Made by a program: the position numbers and the translations under genes. Below, one piece after another: positions 1-12,454 of a DNA stretch of 64,000 bases (positions are counted from its first letter, which is position 1; each line of letters opens with the position of its first letter). The DNA comes from Musa acuminata AAA Group (lineage: Eukaryota; Streptophyta; Magnoliopsida; Zingiberales; Musaceae). The stretch lies in the NCBI RefSeq assembly GCF_036884655.1, contig NC_088335.1:44510501-44574500 (forward strand), written 5' to 3'. Under the pieces are notes generated by a model. The model did no database searches and had not been told where the DNA came from. It worked only from the letters and a program-made list of their open reading frames with translations.

Positions 1-2
1 TG

Positions 3-1447
3 GCCGCTGCGGCGGCGAAGGGTTGGAGGCTGTGGAGGGAGAGGAAGGGGCGGTCGAAGGCGTGGAAGATGACAGCGTTCCAGCGGCTGGACTTCACGGT
101 GGAGGACGTGATGGAGTGCCTGAAGGACGACAACGTGATCGGAAAGGGCGGGGCGGGGATCGTGTACCGGGGAAGCATGGCGTGCGGGACGGAGGTGGCA
201 ATCAAGCGGCTGGTGGGGCGGGGGGCGGGGGCGGAGCACGATCGCGGGTTCACGGCGGAGGTGACGACCCTGGGGCGGATCCGGCACCGCAACATCGTGC
301 GCCTGCTGGGCTTCGTGTCGAACCGGGAGACGAACCTGCTGCTGTACGAGTACATGCCTGGCGGCAGCCTGGGGGAGATGCTGCACGGGAGCAAGGGGGC
401 GCACCTTGGGTGGGAGGCGAGGTGGCGCATCGCAGCGGAGGCGGCCAGGGGTCTCTGCTACCTCCACCACGACTGCTCCCCGCTCATCCTCCACCGGGAT
501 GTCAAGTCCAACAACATCCTCCTCGACTCCAACTTCGAGGCGCACGTCGCCGACTTCGGCCTCGCCAAGTTCCTGCACCATCCCGGCGCCTCTGAGTGCG
601 TCTCCTCCATCGCCGGCTCCTATGGCTACATCGCCCCAGGTAAAATTACCAAACTACCATCATCTAGTAACACGATTTGGTAAATTCTTCCTCTTTTTGT
701 CGTGTTGTTCTCTGTGAGTGGCGATTGGGGTGCGGGTCCCATTGGTTGGATATATGTGAGAGCATGGGTGGCAGAGGTCAACGAGGTAGAAGACAAGTGT
801 GTGCTTGCTGCATGATAGATTTTGGACTTATTATTAAGGGTGGACCAACAGAGTACTTGGAGTTATTACGAGTCAGAGTACGGACTCTATCCATTCTTCC
901 ACGGGATTGGATTGATGGTGAGGGGTAATCTTCCCAAGTCTAAATCCACCGAGGGTCGCGAGGCAGAAGCCCTGCGGCTCGGATAACAGCTGGTCTGGCT
1001 TAGTTCAATTGTCTTAGTTGGCATAGAGCACGGATACTTACGTTAGAACTAAAACTACTGCTTACAACTTTGGTGATAGAGTACGCATACACGCTGCGTG
1101 TGGACGAGAAGAGCGACGTGTACAGCTTCGGCGTGGTGCTCCTGGAGCTGATCACCGGGCGGCGGCCGGTGGGCGGGTTCGGCGACGGCGTCGACATCGT
1201 CCGCTGGGTCCGCAAGACGGTTTTGGAGGCGGCCGAAACCACTGATTCCGCGGCCATCCTCTTGATTGCCGACAAGAGGCTGACGTCGACCCCGCTGGAC
1301 CTGATCACCAACTTGTTCAAGGTGGCGATGCTCTGCGTGGAGGAGCAGAGCACGGCGCGGCCCACCATGAGGGAGGTGGTGCACATGCTCTCCAATCCGA
1401 AATCACCACCGCCGCCGCCACCACCCACCGATCTCCTCAGCCTGTGA
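3..1447 (+). CDS. CLV1: CLAVATA1-type LRR receptor kinase, C-terminal part (5' end outside window)
   Basis: Two exons, 3-639 and 1080-1447, join through a GT-AG intron (640-1079) that splits the Glu codon of the APE motif. They give 334 residues of an intracellular Ser/Thr kinase domain. Visible motifs are the glycine loop [11 protein letters not shown], the ATP lysine in VAIKRL, the catalytic loop [19 protein letters not shown], and [13 protein letters not shown] across the junction. The C-terminus holds a proline run and ends LLSL. The combination [15 protein letters not shown] and REVVHML fits CLV1 (rice FON1, maize TD1) better than the BAM paralogues. By family knowledge it is a plasma-membrane receptor for CLE peptides that limits shoot and floral meristem size. 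The signal peptide, leucine-rich repeats and transmembrane segment must lie upstream of the window; the frame is open back to base 3. The kinase looks intact and the exons are very GC-rich. Orthology to CLV1 rather than a close paralogue is inference. Confidence 0.9.
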
Positions 1448-4400
1448 ATCGTCCTCCTCAGGTAGCAGTAAAGCTCACTGTTAATAAGGTACTGCATGGG
1501 GTTTTGTTCTGCTGCACATAACTCCCCCTCTTCCTACATGCTACAGAGCTGCAACTTAGGTTGAACTCACACGCTTTCAGCTTATACTACTACTACTACT
1601 ACTACTAGTACTAATTGTGCTACTTGAAAGTTGACAGACATTAGAATGGTATTATGGAGTCATGTGTATATGAATGATGAATTTAAATTTTGCTATGCAT
1701 GATAAAACAATTACATGCATATTTATGTGCTGGAAAATGTTAATTCAGGGTTTTGGTAAATGAAAATATTCATATTTCTATTGATGGGTTTTTACATATC
1801 CATCCTTGCAGAGTTTGAAAGTAGCATATTTGTTATCACAAAAATTTAACATGGCCTACATGTCCTTCTAAATCCAAAACACTCTAAATCAATGATAACT
1901 ATCAACATGAATTTATTTAAATAATATATAATAAATTATATAAATTGTCTTTAGTGTTTTTTTTATCATCATAACAAACTTCTAAATCATATTAGTGTAC
2001 AACAAGTTTTAACTTATGATGACTGTCTTTGACTGTAAAATATGTCTGATTATTAGAAGGGTTAGATTTAATTTAAAGAATGCATGGAATGTTTCATCTA
2101 TAGATCTTTTATTCAGGAGATGTAAGGTTGGTTGAATATAAGGAGTTAATAGAGAATTAGAAATAAAAAAGTTTTTATTTATGAACATTTAGACATAGTT
2201 CTAACTTTAAAAATAAAATGAAAAATCACATAAAATGGTTTGAATATGTTAGAAAAACAACTGTGGTTATATGGTTAGATAAGGAGAGATAGTATTACTA
2301 ATGTAATGAGAGATAAGAAAGGACTTTAAAAATTTTACTTGAGATTAAAAATGAAGATTTTAATGCTCTTAATTTCAACTAAAAAGATACTTTGTACAAT
2401 CCTAAATGATAAAGAAAGATTCATCAATCCCAAAGAGTTGTAACATTAGTACTTGTTGTGTGGACTTCTGAAGAACTTCTGGTTTCATTAGGCATAATTG
2501 AAACAAAGCTTTGGAGCACCACTTGACAATTGTATTTGGTTTGAAGGGAAAGAATAATCATGTCATCAACATTGGATTTTGGTGTGCAGGGAATCATATG
2601 AAAAGAGGGCTGCTATCAAAGAACCCTAAATTAGGTGCAGCATTTGTGGCCACTAGTGGTGGGATCCTTGTTTATATTAGAGATTAAGTAGAAAGCTTAT
2701 GACATCCACACCCCATTAATCTACCACACCAAATCAGAAGCATCTCTTGAGTTGCTCCCACTTTTCATGATGACAAACATTGCCATATGCAGTTCATGGA
2801 AAGGCATCTTTGTGACTCACAGATGTTGAAGCTCAAGGCTACTCCAAAAGTCATCATTTGCATCAAGATGAAGTGTATACAAAAAGCTACTCCAAAAGCC
2901 ATAATTTGTATCAAGATGTGGAAGACTAATGTTACCATCTTGAAAGCTATCAGGGAAGAATAATTCATGGCTTAGAAATCCAGTGAACAATCCATGTTCT
3001 CAAGTCCAGCCAAATCATGTGGGAGTGGATCTCAGCTTTCTCTATCAATCTTGCTAAAACGCTGTAGTAGCATGGCCCAGTTTATAGCACACAATAATAA
3101 GACAGCCAACAACTTTTACGAGCCACAGATCATATAGATTGATACTGTAGATTACTAACAGTATGCTAATAGTGTTGTTGTTCAATCTTCATTCACAGGG
3201 ATTAAATGCCATTTCACAAAAGTTACCATATCATAGATACCAAATTTCAGATCAAAGTTTAAAGTCATGTTTTTATAAAAGATAAATGATGTAAGCAGAG
3301 TTTAGGTTGCGTAAACTTATAATGATTCGATAAAAATTTTATCGACTAGACCAATAAACATCTTTAAAATTTAAAATTTATTGGATGAGATTTTGAATCA
3401 TGAACTTAAGACAAGTAATTTAGATATTCCACAATTGACTAATATTTTGGATGCCTGAAGTAGATGTAGATCACAAGTCTAAAATAAAATTTCTTTTTAA
3501 ATTAGCCAAGATGTCTAATATGTTGGATTTAAAAAAAGAAATCTTGGAGCTTTCAAGATTTAGACAATAATTCAAAGTGGTCCAAAGATGTTGGAATTCT
3601 GAACAACCTCAGAAGCTGTGGTTGTCAGAAATGTTACAGTACAATTAACCTCAATATTGCGACAATAATTCAGTGTGTTAACAGTTTAGCTTGACAGTTT
3701 GGTCATCTAGCACTTGCTTAAATGAAGCTAGCTAGATCTAACAAGTAGAAACACTTGGTACATTTTGGGATCATGATGTTGAAGTGTTACTTTAGGCCAT
3801 AGAACAAATTAATATGATATGAGCCCTACTAACATGCCATGCATGCACAGCATTGATTATTGATGGACTTCTTATAGGAGATAATGATATAATATGAACA
3901 GTGGACACAGAAATACTTGAAAAAGAAGATAATTGAGGATAGATAGTTATCTGTGGAGCAGATGTTTGCAGACAACATATGTGAGAGTCATCTTCATCCC
4001 ACCTAACATGTTGACAAAGTGAGAGTTAGGTGGGCTTGGGAAAAGGACCTTCCAATTTCTTCTGTGTTGCTCTTTCAGTTTGGGACTCTGGAGTTGCTGT
4101 CTTGACAGTCATCCTGAATCATCCATGTGAATCATTGCAATGAACTTAGTCACCTGGAGCTTTCATGTCAGCAAAAAAAAATATCACTTTGAGATGATTT
4201 ACATGTAAGATATTATTGAGATTATCAGTGATAAACAAGTACAAAAATATATATATTATTGAGATTATCTGTGAGTTCTTCCAATGAAAGATCATTGGTC
4301 CACTCTCATCCTTGTCTCTAATTTATTAAAGTGTATTATTACTAAGTTGCAATCAGACATAAGCTAAGACAACAACAGATAGATGTCAGCATTGTCTTTC

Positions 4401-5269
4401 ATGAATTCATGATCCAGCTGAACAAAGACACCAGGATTTCTACTGGCTGTGTTGTTTACAATAGTGTTCACTGTGAATCTTTCTTTCTTGTGGTGGTCCA
4501 TCGAGGATGATCCCATCTATCATGGGTGGGAATCCTGCAAAAGACCAGTGAGGATTCCTTCTCTTTTAAATAACATCTCACCTCCCTGACTTGGTTTCTT
4601 CTGATCCTCATGGGACCCTTCCAGACAGAAGCAGCAAGAAAAAGACATGGACAACCTCATGTTCCTTGAGGAGAAATGGAGGATTTTTGGTGCTTTCGAC
4701 ATTGTATTTGTCTGTGGTAGAGGTCTTTTAGCTGTTGGCTCTTCCCCACAGCTAACAAATGAGAGCATCAAGGATGAAGCCTCCCACATGGATGTCTCCC
4801 TCAGCTCCTCAATTTGGTCACCTACCCTTCTCACCATCCGGCTTCTCCTTCTCTTCTCTCTTATCCATAGAGTAGTCACATGCACCAAAGGATTGGGCCA
4901 GGGCTACCCCATTTGGACACAACAAGATCCCCTGCTTAACTAGTTAGATCCCAAATATAGGAGGAGTACAGTGGTTCGACAATGACGATGTTTGATTTCT
5001 CTTTCCTTGTATTTTTGGTCTTCATTTGCTTACTGGCAATCCCTCGGATTAAAGCATTTACAAGATAGAAATGGTTTACAAACAGAGCAGTACTCCAGAT
5101 GGAGAAAGATTACAACAGAGCTTCTTAAGACACAGCATCTTCTCTCCATTTGTTTTCCTTCCTCAGATCATCTCAAGGATGCAGTGGTCAAAGAACTAAG
5201 CTGTTTCCAGTACTTGCACCACTTATTCCTTGCTCCTCTGCAGCTGACACAAAGCACAGAGCTCTCGTC
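1448..5269. other. Intergenic spacer between CLV1-like kinase and MYB
   Basis: The start is the kinase 3' UTR, which contains a short CTA trinucleotide run near 1589-1608. The rest is AT-rich with no convincing coding exon. The longest open frames (2765-2968 minus, 4520-4888 minus, 4647-4943 plus) match no family I recognise and have no splice or start context. A 48-bp imperfect direct duplication lies at about 2837-2924, each copy carrying CTACTCCAAAAG. The part closest to 5270 should be the 3' UTR of the minus-strand MYB gene. Confidence 0.6.
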
Positions 5270-5932
5270 TTAGATGGGGTGCAAAGGAGCTTGTTGGAAC
5301 GGAGGGCTTATGCAAAGCTCCAAGTTGAGGTCTGGACACTTCGGTGGTCGATGGTGCTGCCGCCGTGCCGATGTCTCCTCCTCGCCGCTCCTCTCCTGCT
5401 CACGTCCAAAACCAGCAGCCTTCTCCTCTGTTCTCCCGACGGAGACGGCGGTTATGGTCGCGGCGCTGTCGTGGATCGGCCGGTGGGTGGCAGGATCCAC
5501 CCCCATGCTCAGCAGCTTCTTCCTGATGTGCGTGTTCCAGTAGTTCTTGATCTCGTTGTCCGTTCTCCCAGCTAACTTTCCGGCGATCAGAGACCATCTG
5601 TTCCATGTGAAGGCAACAGGTAGTCAGCCTCCGCTGCATGGCGTCAGAGCTGAGGAGAGTCGCACTTACTTGTTACCGAGAAGGCTGTGGAGCTTGATGA
5701 TGAGCTCGTCTTCCTCCTCGGTGAAGTTTCCACGCTTGAGGTCGGGCCGAAGGTAGTTGATCCACCGGAGGCGGCAGCTCTTGCCGCAGCGGAGAAGACC
5801 GGCGGCCTTGGGGAGCGAGCGCCAGCAGCCCTCGCCGTGGGCTCTGATGTAGGCGATGAGGCGGTCGTCTTCCTCCTTGGTCCACGCTCCCTTGTTGGTG
5901 TGCGCTCTCTCGCAGCACGGAGACCTTCCCAT
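5270..5932 (-). CDS. MYB: R2R3-MYB transcription factor, subgroup 4 (repressor type)
   Basis: Exon 1 is 5932-5670 and exon 2 is 5597-5270, separated by a 72-nt GT-AG intron; the joined frame gives 196 residues. The start MGRSPCCE is the classic R2R3-MYB N-terminus. It was chosen over an in-frame ATG at 6064 whose extension is low-complexity and lies in the likely leader. R2 and R3 fill residues 1 to about 117, with the Trp spacing, [16 protein letters not shown] and [14 protein letters not shown]. Downstream come the C1-like motif [10 protein letters not shown] and the C2/EAR-type motif [13 protein letters not shown], which carries L-N-L-E-L. These mark subgroup 4 (AtMYB4, maize MYB31/42 relatives), nuclear repressors of phenylpropanoid and lignin genes. 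The protein is short: it ends soon after the EAR motif, and the C-terminal Cys-rich motif of several subgroup members is absent. Many R2R3-MYBs have an intron inside R2; none is present here. Confidence 0.92.
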
Positions 5933-6053
5933 GACCCTCCGATGGTCTTCTCCTGACTTCAACCTCTTGGCCGCAACCAGAGTTTGGGTGTTGGGTGTGT
6001 AAGAGGAAGAGGAGGGAGGGGGTGGGGTGAAGGGAGAAAGTGAAATAGGAAGG

Positions 6054-6061
6054 TATAAATA
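6054..6061 (-). promoter_or_regulatory. Candidate TATA box of the MYB gene
   Basis: Read on the minus strand this is TATTTATA, about 125 bases upstream of the MYB start codon. A CT/CCC-rich leader typical of plant 5' UTRs follows. No transcript start can be seen, so the call rests on motif and spacing. Confidence 0.5.
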
Positions 6062-6064
6062 CAT

Positions 6065-8848
6065 AGAGGAGTTTGACTTTGACTTTTACATCTCACTCAT
6101 GTAATGTGCATATATTTTGTATAAGAATACATATAATGTTATCAGGATTATATTTTGGTATAGAAATACGTACAATGTCATTGGAATATGCATTCATAAT
6201 ATTTTCAAAATATAAAAGAGAATTAATTATTAATGTGAAATTAATTTAAGATAACAATATAAGATTGAGAAGTGTATATTCGAGATGAGTAGAGAGTTTT
6301 ATATCCTGATTCTTATATCGAATAGATCGGATGATTAAGAGATTTCTAAAATGAATAATTTTGGGTACAGTTCGAAGATTATGACATTGTGAGCGAAAAT
6401 TGTTGATATAGACATTGATGCATTATTAACACATAGATTAACTTGATTTGATGGGATAGGCATCCATATAAGATGGTTTGTCTGATGCTAAAACCAATGA
6501 TAAAAAATAAAAAAAGTTTAGATAGAGGTGGATGCTTTTAGGGGAATGTATTCAAAGTGCAATACTACCGATCTTTCCTTCAAATCTTCTTATGTCAAGC
6601 AATTTATATGACACAAATAATTGATATATTGTCTGGATCCCTAAGGGCCACATGAACCAATCATATGGAGCATTAATCTTCGAGAAGTTCATTCTCTTGA
6701 TTTTTTTTTTTCTTTCGAGTCATTAGTCGCAAGTGACTTATTAACCATGATTTTAGGAGAGCTCACATATTCCATTGTAGAGAACATTAATCTCAAGCGT
6801 TGTGACCCAATTCTTCTTTCTAGACATCTAATATCGGGGTCCATCTCTTATTTGTCCCAAACAAACTCTAATCCTAACAAACAATACTCTTATAGTTATT
6901 TTTTCCTGACGCAACCCTTAGAGAGACATGTTTACTAACCATCGACATAAATGAGCCCCTCGACAATGTGAGGGGTTCCTCGACCAATGACCGATCACTC
7001 TTCATCAGTTGCTTCGGTATAAAAACCTAACCCTAAAATTTAGAGAGGCAAGATTTCTATTACTATCACCACTTTACTAACTTTACCTTCGAAGAGATCG
7101 GATTATGAATATTCTCTCAACGCTGACCACTTGTATAGAGATCTCGACGAAATTAAAGTGCACCTCGAGACGATAGCAAACTCGTTTTTGATGAATGAGC
7201 AACACCTTGGAGCTCTCAGTCAGAGCTTCTTTCCACTTCAATCTTCATATGTGACCTCTCACGACTTGAACGGTCTCATATCTTTGGAATTAAATAAAGT
7301 TGTCACTACCCGTCAATAATATTGACATAACAACAAATATAAATATAATTGAGCAGTTTGGTTACTTGTCTGATACAGACTCCATTAAAGAAATCTTTGA
7401 TACCTAACTTACCTTATTTGGATGATTAATTGTGCACTGTACAACCCCATATATGACATATAGGTAGGGAGTCTCCCATGTGAGGTATGTCCTCCTCACA
7501 AGATATCTTTCCTTTAAGAGATCGATAGGGACCCACATAATTACTCATTTATTATTATTTTTTGTCAAATCATTTATCTTGTGATTGAATGTTGCGTCCA
7601 AATAATTCTATATGCTTCTACCTATCTAGATTTTGAAGTTAAATTTAATGATATTTGGGGAAGAGGAAACATATCATATCAAATTAATGCTACTAGAATT
7701 CAAGAGAAAGCAAAGTGCATAAAGTAAGATATTTATTTATATAACAAATGGTAAATAATAATTTTATTCATATACTAAGCTCCACCAACTTTGTTATATT
7801 CTTCTAATTTGTCTTAGTATGCATACACTGATTATATATTATGTTATAATTATAAAATTTTATTCATTATATCCATTGTAATCAACTTGTAAGTCCTTAA
7901 CATTTATAAAAAAAGCAATTGCATATCATAATTCTCATTTAATTTTTCCTAACAAAATATGTTATAAAAATTATTAAATACAATATTTATTTAGTTGCTT
8001 ATATAATTAGATATGGTAATAACAGTTATATGCATGTGTCTTTAGAACTATGTCACATATTTTATAAAATTTTATTTTTAATCTTTTATCTTTATGACAT
8101 GCTTGATATTTTTTTTAATTTTATTATAAATAATAATTGAAGAAGGTAAAAATTGAGCTCAAGCAATAACAAAATCAAAATATTTATTTAACATATACTA
8201 ACATATTGCATTTGCATATTATTATAAACATAAATTCAAGTGGAAAATATAAACAGATTTGTGACTTTTTAGTATAATGATAATTATTTATTTCAATTAA
8301 AGTTTGTGAATCTAAGATGAAATAATTTTATTTTAGTTAAAATTTGTGAGCAGAATTATTAGGATAAGTCACCAAGGAGAAATTTACTTTAAATTTTCAG
8401 TCAATGTAAAAAAAAAAAAAAAAGATCCATCTTAGAGTTTTCATAATAATGCACTTAGAAAGCTAAAAAAAATTGAAGAAAAATACACACATAGATAGCC
8501 ATTTAAATAATTAGCTTGATTTGATTAAGCCACTTTAATGTTTGGAATGCCTTTAGATGTGTTCAAGACTACGTGGACTCGTCAACATACCTAATGGTCG
8601 CAACGCGGACGCTTTGTTGAGATGCTTCTTGGCTAAGTTAACTACAAAATGGCCACGTTTATATACGTGTGTTTTTTTGGATTTTTTTTATTTTTTTCGA
8701 AGGATAAATGGACATTTTCGCAAGTTATTATTATTTTTAAGATGGCCACATCATACATGTTTTTTCGAGATGCTTTTTTTCCTTGAGAACGATGTTTTCC
8801 TTGAGAATTCATCCAAGAAAAATGATATTTTATCAAAATATTTTTATT
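6065..8848. other. AT-rich spacer with possible retroelement remnant
   Basis: No coding exon is supported. Around 6940-7320 there is a promoter-like run (a TATAAAAACC motif near 7018) followed by an open frame at 7131-7319 of unknown family. It looks like the end of an old LTR, but I could not find a partner LTR or target duplication. The stretch 7320-8530 is AT-rich, low-complexity sequence with poly-A runs and nothing recognisable. Confidence 0.4.
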
Positions 8849-9272
8849 ATTAATTTTTTTTATCGAATGACATCCCCATATTCAATGGGTATTTATTTTC
8901 TAATATTTTCAGACATTTACTGTTATTTAAACATTTTTAATTTCGATATTAAGTCTCATAATTTTTTTAAAAATAAATGAAATATTAATCATCTTTTAAG
9001 TTATTCTGTGAAATCTTTAGTTGATTTAGTGAAAATTGATTAAGTTACATTCAAAATTAAACTAGATTATATTTGATTCTTTTAATTATATTTTTTTAAA
9101 AATTAATATTAATTGATTTGATAAAAATTAATCAACTTACAGTCGAAATTAAATTAAGTTATATTCGAATTACACTAATTTATATTTAATTTATTTAATT
9201 TATTTTTTATAAAAAAAATATTTTTAGATTTAAATGAATATGGGACTTCATCCGATAAAAAAATTAATATGC
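8849..9272. repeat. Candidate inverted-repeat (MITE-like) element
   Basis: The left arm at about 8849-8890 reads TTAATTTTTTTTATCGAATG, then a CCCATATTCA block. The reverse complement of about 9229-9272 reads almost the same, with a few mismatches and one indel. The interior is extremely AT-rich and holds a second-order repeat (AAATTGATTAAGTTACATTC near 9035 and a related copy near 9127). It encodes nothing. A small non-autonomous DNA element or a simple hairpin are both possible. No target duplication was established. Confidence 0.4.
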
Positions 9273-9517
9273 GGTTTTTCTCGATAAATACCTAATAAAA
9301 ATCATTTAAATGTGTGTCACAATTCACAAAATTCCAAATAATCGGTGCCATAACGCCGTTAACGTCCCCCTCCGTTTGGCTTCTTCACGGCTTGCAACGT
9401 GGCACACATCGAGGGGATGAGAACGGCGGTTGCAAGACGGTGCTCGTCTTAAACCGTCTTTCGTATCTGCAGTCGTGCCACTTCGCCTTGCCATTGCTTC
9501 CCGCAAGGCCCTCTCTT

Positions 9518-9524
<7 letters not shown>

Positions 9525-9552
<28 letters not shown>
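9525..9552. repeat. CT microsatellite in the seipin 5' leader
   Basis: An uninterrupted CT run lies within an imperfect CT-rich stretch that begins near 9510. It ends 17 bases before the seipin start codon, so it is probably transcribed as part of the 5' UTR. CT-rich leaders are common in plant genes. Confidence 0.85.
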
Positions 9553-9555
<3 letters not shown>

Positions 9556-9569
9556 ATTACCTACCCTAA

Positions 9570-12454
9570 ATGGACCTGCGAGAAATCCACCACGACGACG
9601 ACAAGGATGACGAGGACAAGGTCGAAGCCGACTCCGCCTCCGATATCTACTTCGACGCCCTTGATTCCTTCATCGAGTCTGACGACGACGGCGAAATTTT
9701 CTTCGATTTGCCCCCGTCTCTCCACCTTGAATCGGCCTCCACCCCCCTCGACGTTTTGCCTTCATCAGCATCGACCCTCCGCCGGCGTCGCCAGCCGCCC
9801 CCCGAGGGAACCGACCCCGCCCCTAAAGCGAACTTGGATTCCCCCGCCGACACGCAGCCGAAGATTGAGCTCGATATGAAGCGACGGGTATTGGGTTCGG
9901 ATACTCCGGCTTCTTCTGCTATCACCTCGGATCAGGTTAGTGCCGGAGGACGAGATGGACGCCCGGGGGTTTCTAGGGAATCCGGAGCGACGAGCCGTGC
10001 CCGTGATAACGAGGTAGCGGCAGCTGACTCTGGATCGGTGCCGCCCTGGTGCATCTTGGAGTTTTCAGCTGATCTGGTGATCAAAGCTGTCTTCTTTCAG
10101 ATGACTTTGCTGGTCAGCTTCGTCAAGACAACCTTTTGGTTGTTTCAGTGCTCTTTCTTATGCGTCACAGATCCTCTCGGCACTCTTTACCGAGCAAGGG
10201 ATGGGGCAAAGGCAAGGGTTTCGGAAGCATGTAAGAGTTTGTACGAGAATATTCTCCCGCTGATGTTCGGAAGATTAATTAGACAGCGGGAAACGTGGAA
10301 ATTGGTGGTGATGTTGACATGGGGGTTCTTCTGGTCTCTCTATGTATGTCTCTTGTTGTTTGGGATTTTGGCAGCCTCTTTCTTAGGAGCGAGTCTGATC
10401 ATGAGCCGGGTGGTGGAAGAGCCCATACAGATGACCGAGGAATTGAGTTTTGATTACACAAAAACCAGCCCGGAAGCTCTTGTGCCAATTGTTCCTTGCG
10501 TTGGTTGCTTGGTTTCCAGCAAAGAATTCAGCATTGTGACCCATGAATTTCGGCGGCTGGCGCCTCCAAATCAAAAGCTGCAGCTTACCATTTCATTGAC
10601 TCTGCCAGAATCGGATTACAACAGAAATCTTGGGGTCTTTCAGGTATGTATTTTGAACAATGGAGGCATGTGTCTCAGAAATTGGATGTTTTTTTCACAT
10701 TCGCGTGATGTATCATTATGTCATGTCAGCTAATTTTATATTCTTTTTTAGATTGTTTTGACAATTCTGCATTTTGAAGATGTGATTTAATCCGGGAAAT
10801 TTAGTTCCCAGGGGAATGACCACTTGCTTATATTTGGTTCAAAATGAGGTTACTGCAGAATATGAGAAGTGAAGTTCCAAAAAGAAGAGAAGCGACTTTT
10901 GACTTTGAGGCAGTGCTGATGATGCTGATTTCTGAAATATGTAGGAAGAGAAGCTCCATACCCCATTCACTTCCCTAAAATCCAAAACACTCTTAGTATC
11001 GCTTGATTAGTTTACTTGAATCAAGGCATTTTCTGAGATCTAAACACTCCTTGGAAAGTTGGTTTAAATGTGGATATATGAACTTGTGCAACTCTAGACT
11101 TTGGGTCAAAGTGAGGTATAATATAGGCAGTGCTTGGTCAAATTCAGGCCTGTTTAGTAAATTGAATTTACTCCTTGAGATAGGACCCAATAAAATACTT
11201 GTTTAGGCACCCACTTAAAAGTGCACCCTCTCATTCAGAATTGTGTAAATTTAAATCTCATACTTCCCATTTGATTTTTCTTTTCTGATACTATAAATCT
11301 GGAATTTATGGTGGTAGTTTGGACTTATAATTTGCTATATGTTCTTAGAAATTGCATTGAGCTCGTTGAAAACTAAGACTAGAATGCTCTCTAGTGTAGA
11401 TGCACTCGATAGTAATTTTGTTATTAGTTTAAGTGATTTGTTTTTTCTTAAATGTATGATCTGTTTGTCAGTATGAAGCGCATTACATTCCTCTAAACAT
11501 GCTTAAAATGTTTGATGTTATATTCTTTTATGATATATTTTGCCACTTCTGAATGTTACATTGATATAGTTGGCATTATCTCCTCCAGTGCCAAGCAATT
11601 AAAAGGAAGGTAAAAGAGAGAAATCAGCTATATGCTTGTCATAAAAGGTGCCATAAGTGCTGTTTATCTTTTCCTATTTTATTTTTCAGTTTGTCTTTTG
11701 CAATGTTTTCCACATTTTATGTCTTCACAAACTTGAACTGTGAGATTTTGTTAGGAATTCTGGTAGTTTTGTGGAACTCTTGCTTCCTCCTTTCTGCAAC
11801 TCGATGTGCTTGGTCATTATAATTTATATTGACCTGATCACATTCATATGACATTGATTCACTAAAGGTTGGACCTTGTTACACTACTTAGATCAGGCCA
11901 GTTTATAGTTTCCATTTGCAGTGGAGCTTGAACCTAATCTTTTCACATGGTTAATGTTCTAATGTGTTTAACACCTTCATGTGATTTTTTTGGTACAGGT
12001 CAGGGTGGAACTTCTAACTATAAATGGCAACATCACATCCAGTTCACGTCAACCATGCATACTTCGCTTCAAGAGCTCTCACATTCGCTTCGTAGAGACT
12101 TTCCTTAAATCCATGTTTCTGTTAGCAGGCTATTCTTCTGAAACACAGGTTCTGAGTTTAAGAATGAGAGGCCTTACTGAAGGAACTAAACCAACCATAT
12201 GCGTAAGGGTCACACTAGAGCAGAGAGCAGAGTTTAGGCCTGGTGCTGGTATCCCTGAAATTTATTCTGCATCTATGAAACTTGAGGTTGAGCTTCCTTT
12301 CTTTAAGAGGATGATATGGAACTGGAGGAAGACTGTCTTCATCTGGACCAGTATGATGTTATTTATCATGCAGTTGCTGATTCTTCTTGTATGTTGCAGA
12401 CCTGTTATATTTCCCAGGGGAAGATCTAATGGTGGTACTCCTAGGAGACCATAG
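9570..12454 (+). CDS. SEIPIN2: Seipin (SEIPIN2/SEIPIN3 type), ER lipid-droplet protein
   Basis: Exon 1 is 9570-10643 and exon 2 is 11999-12454, joined in phase 0 across a 1355-bp GT-AG intron; the protein is 509 residues, close to the long plant seipins. Residues 1-60 are very acidic and 60-155 are low-complexity, as expected for the cytosolic extension of this subtype. Hydrophobic segments lie at about 169-199 and 245-278. A lumenal domain follows (280-460, with VPCVGCLVSSKEF and NQKLQLTISLTLPESDYNR), then a C-terminal membrane helix at 470-490 and a basic tail. Seipins oligomerise in the ER membrane at contacts with nascent lipid droplets and control triacylglycerol packaging. The intron falls right after GVFQ, and exon 2 resumes with VRVELL, so the conserved fold is continuous. 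No breaks are seen. The choice of SEIPIN2 over SEIPIN3 is not decidable from this sequence alone. Confidence 0.93.

Noticed and set aside
4520..4943. Opposed open frames of 98-122 residues
   Set aside because: No recognisable domain, no support from splice sites or codon pattern, and they overlap each other.
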